A stretch of DNA of 64,000 nucleotides from Liolophura sinensis (GCF_032854445.1 NC_088302.1:14999338-15063337); one strand, 5' to 3'. Shown: positions 1 to 12,909, counted from the first letter of the stretch. The notes: generated by a model not told the origin, from the sequence alone. Numbers and translations: made by a program.

Positions 1-465
1 ATCTTTAACCTTGACAGGGCAACTTTCAGTGCAATTTATGCACATTTTTAAATTGATTTTTAAGACAAAACTACATTGCTGGGATTAGACAGTATCTTTA
101 TAGTATAGAATTTTATTGGTGAACATAAAATAATACATTCAGAATATGCTTGGATAAGCACTTTGCAAACATGTGAAAAGGTTGAAGAAATAAAATGTTT
201 ATCTGGCCAAATTACAAATTTAAGTAAGACTTCCTATTATTTAAGATATATTCTGATTGAATTATAAGGATATAGTCTTACGGTACATGGATTCTGTATT
301 TTAAGGAAATAATTAGCACAAGTTTTTGAAGCTTGCATCTTTAATAATGATCAGTTTTCTGCCGAAACTCTTGTGCAATAGTCTCAAATGGCTGGAAACA
401 AAATTTGGTTAATAAATGAGAATTGATAATTGCCATATGCACTAAATTTCACTTTATTGTTACAG

Positions 466-717
466 TTTATGACTAGCCGTGTGAATTGGGTAGTCCAAAG
501 TTCTGCGGTGGATTATCTCCACCTGATGCTGGTCTCCATGCGATGGCTGAGTGACGAGTTTGACATTGACGCTCGTTTTTCCATCAGCATCCATGATGAG
601 GTGCGTTACCTGGTGAGGACAGAGGACCGTTACCGGGCTGCTCTGGCGCTGCAGATCACCAATCTCCTGACAAGGGCAATGTTTGCTTACAAACTCAGCT
701 TCCATGACTTGCCACAG
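466..717 (+). CDS. POLG: POLG exon with pol C catalytic motif
   Basis: This exon follows TACAG (461-465) and ends at CAG before GT at 718. It holds 84 codons, in phase 0 at both ends. It carries the HDE catalytic motif and the segment [16 protein letters not shown], which is nearly invariant in animal POLG. Confidence 0.95.
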
Positions 718-3200
718 GTATTCCACTAATGAGCAGAATGAACTTTGTTTAGGGTATAAAAATTAAAGCAAAACTCAAAAAGTCATCTATTCATCATCAT
801 TATCATCAAGTCATGTAACACATTAAGACTGGACAAAATAAAAAGGCAGATTTTGAATTTTATTTTTATGCCATTTTTGGATTTTTTAATGTCAGCTTGC
901 CTGTAAAACACACAATACAGGTAACCAACCCCAATAATTGGGTTGGTAGAGCATTGGCTATAAGAGGCTGTAGGTCCAGGGTCATTTGCTGGCTTGAGTA
1001 ACACCTAAGACCTTGAAAAGAAGAGGAAGTTCCTCACTGGATAAAAGAGCGGAGGAAATCCGTCCTGCAACAAGGAGACACATTACACACACACTAGGGA
1101 TTCCTTTGTCGTTAAGTACGACGTTAAACCCAAACCCTCACTCACTCATTTCCTAAATGCATGTAAAAGTGTTGTGGCCTTAGCTGAATATATTAACTTA
1201 TGTATTTGTTGCCATGTGTTTTATGTTAATGTTTATAAGTTCACTCTGTCATTGAAATACTTTTTCCGCTGCTCCTTGTTGCAGGCACATCTATGACATT
1301 ATCCATATTATGAGAACTGTGAATATGAGCGGCGTAGAGTTTTGTATCTTTACTCTGTTTTTTGACTTGAAACTCTATATTTCAGCTCACATAAAATAGA
1401 GAAAATTGTCCGAATAATGTATGAGGCTTCCTGATTGATTTGATTTGTTTGTCAATGAAGAAATACTCATCATGCACAACTGAAACAGAGATGTGGATGA
1501 AAATTGGTGTGTCACACGTGGGAAAGTTCTTCCCTGATTTGTCATAGGCTAGTGGTTAACTCCAGGTTCTGATTATGTTAATTCTTTGTGAATTAATGAT
1601 CATCAGAATGGATTAATGCTAAGTCAGCAATATTTCAGTCATATTGTGGTGATGAATTATCTTTAGAGGGATACAGAATCGATTTTGATTGGCTAACAGT
1701 GGAGATAGGGTTTGCTGGGTTAAAACTGCAGCCTTGGTCACGCTTCAGTAGATCTGCCACACCTTAGATTCAGCTTAGGCTGTGCCTATCTCTCATTCCA
1801 GCCAATCAGAATCACTGCCCACCAATCGATCATTCAAACAGTCTGTTATTTCTCTGTTTACAGTCAGTAGCCTTCTTCAGTGCCGTTGACCTGGATACCT
1901 GTCTGAGGAAGGAAGTCTCTATGGACTGTGTCACACCATCTAACCCCCATGGGCTGGAACGGGGCTACGGCATTCCACATGGTATGTTAGCAAAACCTCA
2001 CACAAATGTACAACAGTATTTCCACATTACCAAATCAAAAGTGACAGAAAGCCATAGTGATTCCTTAACTTCCAATAATTTGTGCGGATGGTATCTTTCA
2101 GTTGCTTCGGTCAGTCATGTTAAGATGTTCCTTAAGTCTCTTTGCAGATTTAATGAGGAACATGTTGATTTGCTCCATTCGGCATGTATCTGTGTGTGGG
2201 CACGCTTATGTGTACATGTTGCGCAATCCTTTGAGGAAGATTTCTCAAAAACTAATTTGGGTGCCACCACGGCCATGCTGGTTCGCTGCCAGAGGGACGC
2301 AGTGACCCAGGAACCTCTCATCAATGTAGTCACTGTGAGTTCAAGTCCATCTCATGCTGGCTTCCTCTCCAGCTGTATGTGGGAAGGTCTTCCAGCAACT
2401 TTCGGATAGGCTTGGGTTTCTTTGATTTCCCCCCACCATAATACTGGCTACCATCATATACAAAGTGAAATATTCTTGGGTATGGCGTTCCTGTGCATTA
2501 ACTGGAAAGAGAGTACATGGATATCTGAAGTCTTTCTGTTAAAGGAGAAGAAAACAGAAAAATGATGCCAAAATCAGATGAATGAGTGTCAAACCTTATT
2601 TGTAAATATGATCTTTAGTATTTTGGGGGATTTTTTTTTCCAAGAAAAAAGGGTACTTGGAAAATATTTTTGTATGGTGGGTATTTGGGACCAACTTTTG
2701 GTATTTATCATTGTAACATTGTAATAATGTTGTAAATAAGGATGTGATGCTTGTCTAATAAATTTATTTGAATGTAAATTGGTTGTTTATATCGAAATAT
2801 ATACATTTAAACTAAATTATGATAATATTCATGAACATATTAAAATTATAAATATGATCCAAATTGAGGTTTAATACATTTGTTAGCTGAAAAGAACAAA
2901 TACTAGTGCAAAATATTTATTAAACCTGTGTTACATCCTCATTTATGACATTATTAAACAAATACTATAAATAAAAAGGTGGTATTATATTATGTTTTCT
3001 CCAGCTTTAAATGACCAAGCTGACTTTTTTCTTTTGTTCCAATTGAAGGTGAAGCCTTAGACATTTACCAGCTATTAGAGATAACCAATGGATCGCTAAA
3101 ACCACAAAAACCCAGCAAGCAGAAGAGCTCAGCGGTTAAGGTGGAAGGGGAGACTACTCTGGATGCCAATGCTGAATATGAGATAGCAGTTTCCTCGTAG
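466..3200 (+). CDS. POLG: Mitochondrial DNA polymerase gamma catalytic subunit, C-terminal three exons (5' part lies outside the window)
   Basis: This is the end of the family A polymerase that replicates mitochondrial DNA in the matrix. Coding exons are 466-717, 1864-1981 and 3049-3200, all with AG acceptors and GT donors, giving about 173 residues and a TAG stop at 3198-3200. The first exon reads [19 protein letters not shown] and carries the pol C motif HDEVRYL; the catalytic aspartate of HDE is encoded at 595-597. The second exon gives [18 protein letters not shown] and the conserved RYGIP-like stretch (here GYGIPHG). The third begins [12 protein letters not shown] and ends in a short Lys/Ser-rich tail, longer than the tail I recall for vertebrate POLG. 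Motifs pol A and pol B and the exonuclease domain must lie upstream of base 1. Recognition is from family memory and is strong. The next gene on this strand is more than 26 kb away. Confidence 0.95.
946..1150 (+). repeat. SINE-like element in POLG intron (family 2 tail)
   Basis: A tRNA-like start (GGTTGGTAGAGCATTGG, then GTAGGTCCAGGGTC) is followed by a 3' part shared with 39893-40195: CAACAAGGAGACACATTA and TTAAGTACGACGTTAAACCC. The tail part is a clear repeat; the tRNA origin of the head is inferred. Confidence 0.65.
1864..1981 (+). CDS. POLG: POLG penultimate exon
   Basis: The acceptor is CAG at 1861-1863 and the donor is GTATGT at 1982. It encodes [18 protein letters not shown] followed by [17 protein letters not shown]. 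It ends after the first base of a glycine codon that is completed in the next exon. Confidence 0.94.
2262..2488 (+). repeat. SINE family 1, diverged copy in POLG intron
   Basis: It shares GTGACCCAGGA, CTGTGAGTTCAAGTCC, CTCATGCTGGCTTCCTCTCC and GTGAAATATTCTTGGGTA with the full-length copies at 22752 and 45414. The tRNA-like head is decayed and the terminal tail is missing. Confidence 0.8.
3049..3200 (+). CDS. POLG: POLG terminal exon
   Basis: The acceptor AG is at 3047-3048. The split glycine codon is completed, then [15 protein letters not shown], then a Lys/Ser-rich extension ending [10 protein letters not shown] and a TAG stop. Confidence 0.92.
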
Positions 3201-3735
3201 TGGCTGAGATATCTGCTGAAGCCTTTAATTGATTTGTGAAGATTATTTGTTGGCATTGTCTTTGTTTTGTTTTTTGTTGAAAGTGTCACTGTTATTCCAT
3301 TGGATTAAACCGTTTTTACGTAACGTGGATAACTTTAAGGTTATGCAAAGCTGCAGAGATAAATTTCCTGCACAATTTAAGTGTGTTTGCGAACTTCAAA
3401 CCTGACAACAAGCATTGTCCTCAGTGCAGCACATGGTCTGCGTATGTCGGGTATGTGGAAAAAGTTGCTGCTTCTTTGTAATGGATCGGAAAACAGGATG
3501 TGATTTTTTAGTTTAGGACATACATGTAGTTCAGTCATGTGTGAAGGTCAATATCCGTGAATCTAATGTAGAAGAACAAGATTATGGATTCAGGCACTCA
3601 TTGGTGGAACGAGTGGTATTTGATATGCAGAACATGCATTGGTGTTTTTTTTCCTTTAGCCTTACTGTACATGTTCTTGAGTGCAGTGTAAAACTCTATT
3701 CAGGTCTTAAAATAAATTGGCCTGACAGTAGGTGA
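3201..3735 (+). other. POLG: Probable POLG 3' UTR with AATAAA signal
   Basis: No coding signal follows the stop. The first AATAAA downstream on this strand is at 3711-3716, which would give a 3' UTR of roughly 0.5 kb. The polyadenylation site is inferred. Confidence 0.45.
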
Positions 3736-5340
3736 GTGGAAATACCCATGGAGGAGTGGGTAAGGTGCGTACTATTCAATTACAGGATCATTTCAGTTAC
3801 ATTCCCGGAGAGAATATTTGAGACCGCGAACATCTGAGCATTTGCCATTTTACTTGTGCCAAGACTCTTACATGATCACACATGGTGGCAAAAACATTGT
3901 CTAAATAACATGGGAGTTAATACAAAACTCTGCTTCACGGCCTCATACGTGCAAAACCAGGTTTTGTTGACATTCACAATTTACATATGCTTTGCACATT
4001 GTTGTTTTACATACGAAAATTTCTGGTTATTATCACTCGTAGGTCGACCTTGCGACTGGGAGCATCTGGATTTTCGGCGACTGGATTGAAGAAACTGGAA
4101 CAACTCTCCAGGGAACATAAGATCGGGCGCTGGTTTTATTGCATCTACGTGTGCTTGTGCCTAAGCAGTTGCTAAAAGTTGAAAATGTTCTACTTTTCTG
4201 CGACTTGAAGTATCCAGGTGCACCAGTTCCGTGGATTTACGCATGGTTGTTTCAACTTGTGGACACGTGCTCACAAGATTTTAAGTTTTTGTCAAACTTT
4301 TCGACAAAAGCCATAAGGTCGACTTATGTAGGTGGATTCAATTGCTCACATCTGGGATAAGTGCTTTGGGTTTTTTTTTCTTTTTTCTTTTTTTTTTCTT
4401 TTCGAAACAACTTGGTCAGACCAGGCGTGGAGTTCACCTTCACTGTGCGCACATGATTGGTTGACTTATGAGCACGTGATTGGTCGACTTGCTGGCACAT
4501 TATTGTCCTGTTGAAACTAGCGACAGCGGCGTTTTCACTTGCTACGTCAGGCGAACATTACATGCCTGGATGATGTCAACACGTTCCAGCTCACGACATG
4601 TTAAATGAGATAGTAGTTATGTTAAGGGCGCTGCTTGTTAGACGCAGTTTCTAGTTCGCCGACATAGAGAGAGAAAGTAGTACCGAAAACATTCATCAAT
4701 AATTCCTTGAAATATATGCTTGAATATTATATTCCATGAATTGGATGTGCAGAACAGTTAGCGCAAAATGTAAAGCTGCATATATTAGACTTTGAACAGT
4801 TGTGATTACATACATAGGATGCTGGGAAGCAATGGCTTGAGAGCGTGACATGATTGGCCCAATTTACATACATACATATACTGTGATATGCTGAGATAAT
4901 ACGGTTTTATTAAACGTCCATCCTTTTTACAATGCATGTTTCAATCAGCCCACTGTTATAAATGTGGCACCAACGGCGGACGGGTTACATTCACGGTATT
5001 TATACTCCCTTAATTTGTTGTAAGATTTCCGTGAATTGATACCGGAACAGACATACAGGACAACGTAAATCGTGAAAGTGCAGATTTGGATTTACCGAAC
5101 AGGACGCGTCATCGCACGTGAAATGACTGATGACGCGGTTCAATGATCTGTGCGATTCCGGTATTGAATAGACCTATTGACATCAGCTGTAGTTAATATT
5201 GTTTGCCTGGATGTTGATTTCAACTTTTCGTGATCTGAACCCAATGCTGACATATTTATGGTGCTGCCTCACTGAAACAACACGCATACGTATTGGACTT
5301 ACAAACGTGAGACGCCTACTACTTTGTCCATCCCCTATTG
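3736..5340. other. Intergenic, no gene recognised
   Basis: All reading frames are short. GTCGACTT-like motifs recur (about 4042, 4318, 4482), with a T-rich run at 4372-4400 and a tandem pair of ATGATTGGTTGACTTATGAG / GTGATTGGTCGACTTGCTGG at about 4453-4497. This may be an old mobile element, but no terminal repeats could be defined. Confidence 0.4.
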
Positions 5341-5344
5341 CTAA

Positions 5345-5376
5345 GGTAATAAACACCAATCAAACGAACGAATAAA
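5345..5376 (+). repeat. SINE family 1 tail remnant
   Basis: AATAAACACCAATCAAACGA matches the shared 3' tail AAAACACCAATCAAATAAAT; nothing of the body remains upstream. Confidence 0.5.
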
Positions 5377-5796
5377 CATAGCCGAGGTCGAAGTCGCGGA
5401 AGTAGGCCAATCGAGGTAATCGATTTTGAAGTGTGGCATAAAACACGTTATGGATTGAAGCCCGCAGCCCTGTGGCGTAGACCTAAGAGGAATACGCGAT
5501 ACATCACTCGGCCAGTGCAGTGTATGCACTTGGCAGCATGTGATCCTTCATATAATTTGTGAATTGTTTAGGGTTGTGTCGTGAATTGAGTATTGTGTTC
5601 GTTAACCGCTTCATGAATGGACTCGGAATGTGACATATTTATGAGTGTTGTCTATAGTCCCTGGTAACTGTTCACTGGATGACATTTATTTCCAGACAAT
5701 TTTTTTAATATTAAGAGAGGTAATCTAGGGTAAAAGGCAAGAGTTGTTCATATCTAAGAACGGGAATGTTATGAAGCCACGTGTTGGCGGACGAAG

Positions 5797-5935
5797 TATT
5801 TCTTTATTTGTTCATTAATTCGTTGTTTAACGCCATACTCCAGAATTTTCACTTATACAATGGCGGCCAGTTTTATGGGTGGAGGAAATCGCCCCAGTGT
5901 AGAGATAAACCACCGACCTTCGGCATGTTACCGTT
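5797..5935 (-). repeat. SINE family 1, 3' half, reverse orientation
   Basis: Contains GTTTAACGCCATACTCCAGA, TTTTCACTTATACAATGGCG and GGCCAGTTTTATGGGTGGAG, the reverse complement of the 3' half of the full-length copies. The tRNA-like head is absent. Confidence 0.8.
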
Positions 5936-6767
5936 GAACTTTTTAACGTGTGACATACAGATGGGCGAAAGATAAGTTGACTTGAGGAACGCTAGACCGC
6001 GTAAACGGCCGCAAGAACGTCATCGGTCATTGATATTGTCACCCATGCTCATGAACACTGAGATTGGGGGAATCAACAAATTTCCTGTCCAGGCAAGGCT
6101 TTGATCCCAAAACGTTTGGACCAGTGGGCCACAAAAATAGTGTACAAACAGCTGGAAATAGTACGGTAGGCCTATGTACCTAACCGGCCTGGTTACCTTC
6201 CAATGAGAGGAAGCCAGCAGTGAACTTGAATATGCATTTTGTAGGCAGCATACGTGCTATTTTCAGTAAATTGATTATATATATATATTTGTACACGTGT
6301 AGGTTTGGGACTAGCATGGTAGCTTAACAAACGCTCGATTGTATCGCTGTGTGAACGCAAAAAGTTAAATAACATCGGAATGTAGAATTGACTGATTACA
6401 CGTACACACTGCATTTTTACTATTGTTTATGACAAATTTAACTTTCTAAAGAAAGTTGATGAAAGAAGTTCACACGTACATCACAATAGTTGTAGACCCA
6501 AGGGCTAATGTTGTTTATTGTTTTTCGTGAAGAGTCTCCGAGGCATTAGATCAGCTGAACTGTGAAGATATTGCGAAATAACACGCAAGTCGGCAATGTT
6601 GCATTAATATATACACATAAATGCGTATGCATTTCATGGGACACTACAAACGGATATATGTTTGCGCCTTATAGGTGAAAGACTCCTGTGATTTTGGATA
6701 ACACAGTAGAAAATTCCAGCCGATATTTAGGGCTCATATGGAGTCACGTGCGAACGTTTTATTTTCA

Positions 6768-6917
6768 ATGCTTATTTATTCATTTGATTGGTGTTTTACG
6801 CCGTAGTCGAGAATATTTCACTTTTACGACGGCGGCCAGCATTATGGTGGGAGGAAACAGAGCACAATCCAGGTGAAACCCACGACTCCGCACTTGCTGG
6901 CAGACCTTCCTAGGTAC
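6768..6917 (-). repeat. SINE family 1, 3' half, reverse orientation
   Basis: TTGATTGGTGTTTTACGCCG, AATATTTCACTTTTACGACG and GCGGCCAGCATTATGGTGGG are diagnostic. The copy stops at CAGACCTTCC, so it is 5' truncated. Confidence 0.85.
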
Positions 6918-7621
6918 GGTCAATACTTATGCATGCCCTGTATACACAATGTACATGTAGGTGTACAACCGACTAATATACGGGGGGGGGGTGGGTCTAT
7001 ATTTAGATTATTTTCATACAATACATGAAGTTGTGTATGTCCACGAGAATATACAGCAATATACATAAATGCACGTGTTTAACATGTGTGTTATTTAGCG
7101 TATACGATGTTTTCGTGTATTCCATTTGTGGGTCACCTAATTTTCCAAAAATGAAACGGTGTGACGGTTGAACGCTTAAAGTGTGACAACAAATCCCCAG
7201 GGACCGTGAACCCTTCGGCAGAGAACAAAATGAAACACATAAACATATGAATTGAAAAGAGCAATTGTTATTGTTATCTGTGAGCTCCGGTTTGAACCGG
7301 TCATATCTGCCAATCCTTGTTCTCTTTATGTTATAGCTGGGATTGGATTGGACTGGATTAAGAGACGTCTCTTAATCCCAGATGATAGGCAAACAGACAG
7401 TGTTTGAGGCAGGCGACTTTGAATCAGGAGGTTTGTTAGATACTTAGCAAAATGATGTCGATTCACCTGCCCACTAATCTGTTCTCTCTCATTCGAATGA
7501 GATATTCTGGAGCATATTGTTAACCACCTAGCAAGGAAATGAGTAAATAAAGAAAAACTTTCAGAACAAAATAAGATGACTGATGGGTGGCTGGGGGAGG
7601 TGATGCATGTACATGTCCAAA

Positions 7622-8415
7622 ACGCACCTACAATCAAGAATTAACACCATTATCAGCAAGATCACAATTTCCCATAAGAAAAACACCACCCTCAACAAGA
7701 AGAACACCATCCCCAACAACAAGAACACCATCACGAACCACAAGAATACCATCCCCAATAAGACAAACATCATTCCCAGCAAGAAGAACACCATACCCAA
7801 CGAGAAAAACATCATTCCCAACAAGAACAACAACTTTCCCAACAAAATAAGAACACCATGCTCAACGACAAGAACATCATTCCCAACAAGAAACACACCA
7901 CCCACAATAAAAAGAATGCCTAACAAAGAGAACACCATTCCCAACAGAAAGAATCACCAACAAGAACGCCACCCCCAACAAGAACAAATCCCTAACAAGA
8001 AGAACACCACCCTTAACAAAAAAGCACTACTTTCGACAAGAAGAACACTTCTAACAAAGACGCCATCTCCAACAGAGGAAGACCATCCCTAACAAGAAAA
8101 ACAGCAACAGGAACACCATCCCCAACAAAAGCAACCTCACCTCAAGGAAGATTATCATCCCCAACAAGAGGAACATCGTCCCCAACAAGAGGAACACCAT
8201 CCCCCCCAAAAAAAACAAAAACAAAAAAAACACCATTTCCAGCAATCTGAACATCTATCGCCAGCAGAACACCATCCTGAACACAAAAAACACCATCCTC
8301 AATAACAGGAACGCCATCCCCAGCAAAAGGAACACTCTCCCCAAGCTGAAGTACGACATCCCCAACACAACACCATTATCAACAACGAGAACACCATCCC
8401 CGGCAAGAAGAGGGA
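7622..8415 (+). repeat. 21-bp minisatellite (AAGAACACCATCCCCAACAAG-type)
   Basis: Tandem, degenerate 21-bp units are plain from 7672 (for example AAGAACACCATCCCCAAC). Because 21 is seven codons, the + strand shows a KNTIPNK-like repeat peptide, and the reverse strand shows a leucine/phenylalanine-rich one. Unit length drifts after about 7900. I treat it as non-coding: no flanking exon signals, and frames break repeatedly. Confidence 0.8.
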
Positions 8416-9062
8416 AGCCATTATTAAACAAAATACACTTAATCTTCTTTCAGCCTTCTTGTATTTAATTGGTGTGTATTAGGTGCAAGGGAAAAGTGAT
8501 TGCTTTTACACTTAAATGACCTTTTTATAACCCGAACGAATGATAAGTGTAAAAATAGATCCAGTAGTAAGTTTTTTTGTTCGTTGTTTTAACCTCATAA
8601 AGATTCGTTTCATAGAAAGGAACAGAAAAGTAACCGTCGGTCTTACCCCGGTCCTGCTTATATCACGGTGGGGTTTTAAGCACTCATTGCTCAAATAAAT
8701 CAGAATCAACGGGAAGTTCGGAGTTCAAACCCGAGTTCGGTCCTACGGAAAAAAGGACTTTTCAGCTGTATACCATATGCATTGGGTTTTCTGTATATAC
8801 GCTACAACTATCTTTGAGAGATCCATTCAAATGTACATGTATACACTGATAATCCATACATGTGTAAAAACGGGATGGCTCAGTATCTATATGTACATAT
8901 ATACGGTGTATATGTTGTGACATGGGAAAATCTGCTAACTGTTCATACAACACAGCACTGGCCATGACTGGATCCATAGTTAGTTCCAGTCATGTGATTA
9001 GGGCTGGACATCATACAGGCAGTGCAAGCAAATTGCTGCAAGCCATCTGTTCAAAACTGGGG

Positions 9063-9327
9063 GCCTTCATGGCCGAGTGGTTTACCACGCAAGCGCTGGG
9101 GGATGTCCCTGGAGTCTCTCATAACTGCGGTTGCTACGAGTTCAGTTGCAGCTCAGGCTGGTTTCCTCTCGGACGGCCGTGCGTGGGAAGGTCTGTCAGT
9201 AACTTGCGGATGGCCGTGGGTTTCCCCCGGGCTGTGCCCGGTTTTCTCCCACCATAATACTAGCCGCCGTCGTATAAGAGAAAAGTATTCATAAAACACC
9301 AATCAAATAAATAAATAAATAAATAAA
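9063..9327 (+). repeat. SINE family 1 with a divergent tRNA-like head
   Basis: The body and tail match the family (CGGATGGCCGTGGGTTTCCC, AACACCAATCAAATAAATAA). The head reads TGGCCGAGTGGTTTACCACG instead of TGGCTCAGTCGGTTAGCGCG, closer to a Leu/Ser-type tRNA box A. It ends in an AAAT microsatellite. Confidence 0.85.
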
Positions 9328-9329
9328 TA

Positions 9330-11030
9330 TTTTCAAACATCTTGTTTGAAAATGTGGCAAGACCCATGCTTCCCATGTTATGGGTATCAGAGTATTGGAC
9401 CCAAGGCTGCATTTCCGTAGAGATGTCTTCCACATTGGCAGGCACCCGTTCACAGACTTGATACCTGTGTGGATCGTTCGGGTGCACGCAGCGTCATCGA
9501 AATCGCCTTTCAGAGACAGTACTATAAATCTATCTCCATGAAGTAGTGCTATGAATAATATATATAAATACATTGGAACCGCCTGTATGTGTCTTGTGCA
9601 AGTGTCATGGTTATAGTGTCACTAGGATGTCTTAAGTTAAGCAGAAATATGTTAGTATGCCTGAGTGTCATACATATAGTGTCATCAACATTTCTCCACA
9701 AAACGCTATAAATATGACTGCGTGTAACCTGTACTAATAGTATCACCTTTCTAATGATGACTGAAATGATTTCGAAATCCGAATGTTAAAAACATATCAA
9801 AACTAATCAAACAAGAAACTGAGCTTATCCATATCCAAGAGATTTTCCATACATAACAATACTTCATACATTTCTTAAAAACACCTGTAATAGCTTTTGC
9901 ATACAGGTAAAGTTAATTAAGAATATGATCAGGTAAACGCATCTCACCCCACTACATCTCTTCCTGTCTCTCTCTCACTTTCCACGGAATAGTTAGAGGA
10001 TGCCTGTCAGCCTTTGACATTGGGCCAATCAATAACCTCCACACAATTTGCTAACTGATAAAGGGCTATATGCACGCCCCCGGGGTTTAATTATACAGAT
10101 TAATTATAAAGCCACATTGGGAAATCCGGTTTGAAGTGTTTTTCCATGAAAATCTTCTGTAAGTCTATATACCCGATCTATATATAATATCTAATCCCTG
10201 TCATTTTGACTTATTGTTTAGAAAGGTTATTCAGTGCTAGCTTTACCCGGGCGGGCAAGACGTTTCATTCAACAGGAAGTAGTTCATTCGAACAGAATTT
10301 TGACCCACTAAATCTGTACATGTATTTCACAAAATACCTCTTAAGCATCATTTTAGAAAAATCAACCAAAAATTAATTGTTGGAAATAAATATGTCAATA
10401 AATATGTCAACCAGCCTCCACCATTAGCATATTTTATATGTCACTAATAATTCTATATATGAATATTTAATCGTCGAAAATTTAATGGCTTCAAGATTGG
10501 AGATTATGATAAGCAAATTTTCAAAATAAATGTATGCATACCTTTATGTAAAATATGTAAATGGAAAGGTATCGGGAAGATTAAAAAAACACCATTTTTA
10601 TGTGATTAAAGTATCCAATCGATGCTAGTTGTACAGGGCTATGTTTGCAAGTATTTTTTAAATCGCTTACAGATACGTGTTTAATAAGATGTCAAATATG
10701 CATTATGCAAATTAGAAGGTTACGAAAGGTAAAAAATAGTTTGCATTTTATAGCTTTCTATATCTGTTAGCTTATCTGCTGTATTCACATCCTGCACGGC
10801 ATGCAGGTATACGTACATTGTTTGTTCACTTCGTTGCGTATTCAAATTGTCATCTAAATAAACTAGCAAGTACACATGGACTGGCTAGTTCATTGGTATA
10901 TTCAAGTAACCTACGAGACAGTTCGAAACCCATGATCTAAATATGTCGCCTTGGCACCCTATAAAGTAATAGGATTAAGAAAAGAAACATATATGGTTGG
11001 TAGAAGCACTAGTTTTCAGATAATCGAGCG
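9330..11030. other. AT-rich intergenic DNA, no gene seen
   Basis: No exon-like open frame or recognisable repeat was found across this stretch. Confidence 0.5.
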
Positions 11031-11036
11031 CCAGTC

Positions 11037-12205
11037 TGATAGGATGACTAGACAATCGGACGACTGATGGATGACTAGACGATTGGACGACTGAAGGGAT
11101 GAGTGGACGATTGAACGACTGATGGGATGAGTGGACGATTGGACGACTGATAGGATGACTGGACGATTGGACGACTGATGGGATGAGTGGACGATTGGAC
11201 GACTGATGGGATGAGTGGACGATCGGACGATTGATGGGATGACTGGACGATTGAACGACTGATAGGATGAGTGGACGATTGGGCGACTGATGGGTTGCCT
11301 GGACGATTGGACGACTGATGGGATGAGTGGACGATTGGACGACTGAAGAGATGAGTGGACGATTGGACGACTGATGGGATGAGTGGACGATTGGATGACT
11401 GATGGGATGACTGGATGGTTGGACGACTGATGGGATGAGCGGACGATTGGACGACTGATGGGATGACTGGACGATTGGATGACTGATGGGATGAGTGGAC
11501 GATTGGACAACTGATGGGATGACTGGACGATTGGACGACTGGAGGGATGAGCGGACGATTGGATGACTGATGGGATGACTGGACGATCCAACGACTGATG
11601 GAATGACTGGACGATCCAACGACTTGTAAGATGACTGGACGATCGGACGACTGAAGGGATGAGTGGACGATTGGATGACTGATGGGATGACTGGACGATT
11701 GGACGACTGATGGAATGACTGGACGATCCGACGACCTGTAAGATGACTGGACGATCGGACGACTGATGGGATGAGTGGACGATTGGACGACTGATGGGAT
11801 GACTGGACGATTGGACGACTGAAGGGATGAGTGGACGATTGGATGACTGATGAGATGACTGGACGATTGGACGACTGATAGAATGACTGAACGATCCGAC
11901 GACCTGTAAGATGACTGGACGATTGGACGACTGAAGGGATGAGTGGACGATTGAATGACTGATGGGATGACTGGACAATTGCACGACTGATGGGATGAGT
12001 GGACGATTGGACGACTGATGGGATGAGTGGACGATTGGATGACTGATGGGAATGAATGGACGATTAGACGACCGATGGGATGAGTGGACGATTGGACGAC
12101 TGATGGAATGAGTGGACGATCCGACGACTTGTAACATGACTGGACAATCGGACAACTGATGAGATGATTGGACGATTGGACGACTGATCAAATGGCTGGA
12201 CAATT
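11037..12205. repeat. 28-bp minisatellite, about 42 copies
   Basis: The unit is close to GATGGGATGAGTGGACGATT plus GGACGACT. The reverse strand is open for 403 codons because the unit has no stop in any reverse frame and 28 is not a multiple of 3, so one frame walks through all three phases. Variant units carrying GATCCGACGACCTGTAAGAT recur at intervals of several units, showing higher-order structure. Confidence 0.93.
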
Positions 12206-12424
12206 GGATGGATGACACAAGATACATGCCCTACGACACGTGTCATTTGTTCGATTTCGCAACAGCTTTGTAAAAGTCTCATTTTTTACAATATTCATGC
12301 AGTAAAATATTTATAGCCCTTCATAAATACAATTAGCTATATAAATAACTTATAGTAAGTGATGCAATTCTTTTGTCTTCCACTTCCTCGTGCATAAATT
12401 ACCCAAGACGCTTCTTGCTATTAC

Positions 12425-12624
12425 NNNNNNNNNNNNNNNNNNNNNNNNNNNNNNNNNNNNNNNNNNNNNNNNNNNNNNNNNNNNNNNNNNNNNNNNNNNN
12501 NNNNNNNNNNNNNNNNNNNNNNNNNNNNNNNNNNNNNNNNNNNNNNNNNNNNNNNNNNNNNNNNNNNNNNNNNNNNNNNNNNNNNNNNNNNNNNNNNNNN
12601 NNNNNNNNNNNNNNNNNNNNNNNN
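12425..12624. other. Assembly gap (200 N)
   Basis: Exactly 200 N. It lies about 220 bp beyond the 28-bp array, so part of a repeat could be missing here. Confidence 0.99.
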
Positions 12625-12767
12625 CCTGCACTGTCATTGTAGGAGCCAATATGCTGTGAATACCTATACGTCACACGTGGGAGTTTGCCATTACTTTACC
12701 AAAGAATCGGTGGTTAGCACTTCACTTCGCGCACTTCGGTTTTCTCCACCCATGAAACTGACCAACG

Positions 12768-12903
12768 TGGTTTATTTATTCATCTGATGGGTGGTCGCCG
12801 AACTCAAGAATATTTCACTTATACGACGGCGGCCAGCTATATTATCAGCATGGTATAAGTGAAAAATTCTTTAGTGTGATCTTAAACAACAAATAAATGA
12901 ATA
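12768..12903. repeat. Two SINE family 1 3' ends in inverted arrangement
   Basis: 12768-12842 is the tail end in reverse (AATATTTCACTTATACGACG, GCGGCCAGC). 12843-12903 is a tail-like stretch in forward orientation (GGTATAAGTGAAAAATTCTT, then AACAAATAAATGAATAAAC). The two share the GGTATAAGTG/CACTTATAC region, forming an inverted pair. Confidence 0.6.
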
Positions 12904-12909
12904 AACAAA

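Noticed and set aside
7607-8092. 161-codon Asn/Lys/Pro-rich frame
   Set aside because: A translation of the 21-bp minisatellite. Neighbouring frames are equally open and the unit length drifts.
11016-12227. 403-codon reverse frame (Ser/His/Pro-rich repeats)
   Set aside because: It is entirely the 28-bp array. The same residues cycle through three phases, as expected from repeat geometry, not selection on one frame.
12350-12674. Open frames spanning the N gap (also 49736-50155)
   Set aside because: They contain runs of unknown residues and are artefacts of reading through N.
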